Shown piece by piece: positions 5,895 through 6,584 of a stretch of DNA of 6,584 nt; positions within the stretch are counted from its first letter, which is position 1, and each line of letters begins with the position of its first letter. The position numbers and the translations under genes are program-made. Under the pieces are notes generated by a model, which searched no databases, was not told where the DNA came from, and saw only the letters and a program-made list of their open reading frames with translations. This DNA comes from Flavobacteriaceae bacterium (GTDB lineage: Bacteria; Bacteroidota; Bacteroidia; Flavobacteriales; Flavobacteriaceae): positions 1-6,584 of the forward strand of contig JACXVH010000158.1 of NCBI GenBank assembly GCA_014763515.1, in the 5' to 3' direction.

Positions 5895-6065
5895 TTAAGA
5901 ACTTTGGCATATATTATCTGTTAATTGATGCTCAATTACTTTAGATTCTTGTATAAATTTGGTAGAATTTTCGCATCTTCTGTAGGGTCCACATTTATAT
6001 CTTCTAGGCCCGCAAGAGGTTAGTGTAAAAGTACTTAACAATAGTAGTAATATTACCTTTTTCAT
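5895..6065 (-). CDS. Small cysteine-rich predicted lipoprotein, 56 aa
   Basis: The minus strand encodes 56 residues starting MKKVILLLLLSTFTLTSC: a charged start, a hydrophobic core and a lipobox LTSC with Cys18 as the predicted lipidation site. The mature part opens with CGPRRYKCGPYRRC (18-31), an imperfect duplication of a CGP-R-R heptad with cysteines at 18, 25 and 31. A polar tail follows with one more cysteine at 53. Small lipoproteins with a CGP-rich start occur in flavobacteria, to my recollection, but I know no function. The ATG lies nine bases after the stop of the GH3 gene and a terminator follows, so the two almost certainly share a transcript. Arginine richness next to the membrane anchor suggests an interaction with acidic envelope polymers or lipids, but this is speculation. 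Confidence 0.8.
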   Translation of the reverse strand: MKKVILLLLLSTFTLTSCGPRRYKCGPYRRCENSTKFIQESKVIEHQLTDNICQSS

Positions 6066-6074
6066 TTCTTAGTT

Positions 6075-6584
6075 TTAAACGTGACTCAACTGCATTCTTA
6101 ATAATTCTTCCAGGTGTTTTCGTTCATTAGATAATCTCGGAATTTTATGTTGCCCACCTAATTTATCGTTTTCTTTTAACCAATCGTAAAATAAATTCGT
6201 TCTAGCAATATTTAACTTTAACGGATTTAATGTCATATTGTTGTATCGCTTGGCTTCATAGTCAGAATTTAATTTTTGTAAATTTTCATCTAGTAAAATA
6301 GAAAACTTTTCAATATTTGAAGGTAATGTTTTAAATTCAATAATCCACTCGTGCGCTCCTTTTTCTTGTTCTTTCATAAAAATTGGTGCTACAGTATAAT
6401 CGATAACTTCACAACCAAGCTCACTGCATGTTTTAGCTAAAGCTTTATCAGTATTTTCAACCATTAATTCTTCGCCAAAAACATTTATATGGTGCTTTGT
6501 TCTTCCGCTTACAACAATTCGATAAGGATTAATGGAAGTAAAGCGAACGGTATCTCCAATTAAATAGCGCCATAATCCTGAATT
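6075..6584 (-). CDS. GH3-family adenylating enzyme, C-terminal part (partial)
   Basis: The frame is open to the right window edge and gives the last 169 residues; full-length relatives have about 500. An internal ATG at 6464 is not the start, because the 40 residues before it are clearly conserved. GLWRYLIGDTVRF (fragment 3-15) is the GH3 version of the YRxGD nucleotide-binding motif. SGRTKHHINVFGEEL (26-40) is the hinge before the mobile C-terminal subdomain. GGQHKIPRLSNER (143-155) is the conserved basic tail motif, with Lys147 a candidate functional lysine. GH3 proteins belong to the ANL superfamily; the plant members adenylate acids such as auxin or jasmonate and join them to amino acids. 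The substrate of the bacterial members is not established. The product looks cytoplasmic. A small lipoprotein gene follows nine bases downstream. Confidence 0.9.
   Translation of the reverse strand, partial: NSGLWRYLIGDTVRFTSINPYRIVVSGRTKHHINVFGEELMVENTDKALAKTCSELGCEVIDYTVAPIFMKEQEKGAHEWIIEFKTLPSNIEKFSILLDENLQKLNSDYEAKRYNNMTLNPLKLNIARTNLFYDWLKENDKLGGQHKIPRLSNERKHLEELLRMQLSHV

Noticed and set aside
6464..6464. ATG at 6464 on the minus strand as the start of a 129-aa gene
   Set aside because: The frame continues upstream with the GH3 motifs WRYLIGD and SGRTKHHINVFGEEL, so this is an internal methionine of a gene cut by the window edge.

Overview
The window looks like a chromosomal segment from a Flavobacteriaceae-type member of the Bacteroidota. 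It is AT-rich, its genes lack Shine-Dalgarno sequences, TAnnTTTG-type -7 boxes precede three transcription units, and the proteins (a 233-aa ClpP, a trigger factor with a degenerate PPIase domain, an OmpA protein with PD40-like repeats, a bacterial GH3 protein, tiny LTSC lipoproteins) are of flavobacterial type. No tRNA, rRNA, CRISPR array, transposase or prophage was seen.

Layout, left to right. Positions 1-126 hold the C-terminal tail of an unidentified plus-strand gene, closed by a hairpin terminator. Next is a four-helix membrane protein of the phage-holin-4/YvlD type (203-547). A proteostasis block follows on the plus strand: trigger factor tig (705-2027), the protease subunit clpP (2109-2810) and the unfoldase clpX (2838-3929). 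Tig folds nascent chains at the ribosome exit; ClpX unfolds proteins and feeds them into the ClpP chamber. A 40-bp palindromic terminator separates this block from convergent minus-strand genes. In minus-strand reading order these are a GH3-family adenylating enzyme (6584-6075, N-terminus outside the window), a 56-aa cysteine-rich lipoprotein nine bases behind it, a terminator, a promoter, a secreted OmpA/PD40 envelope protein (5712-4126), and a second tiny lipoprotein of 43 aa (4101-3970) that ends inside the palindromic terminator.

The most striking observation is that clpX lacks its N-terminal zinc-binding domain. The clpP-clpX spacer is a small repeat element with TTAGTGA/TCACTAA ends, and it runs directly into the conserved KPKEIK start of the AAA+ part. 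About 60 residues of the normal protein, including the four-cysteine zinc site, are absent, and no upstream ATG is available in frame. This could be a true deletion, repeat-associated remodelling or an assembly error. Second-tier observations are two small lipoproteins that are easily overlooked, a dyad overlapping the tig promoter, and a promoter that abuts the tig terminator so that new clpP transcripts would escape it.
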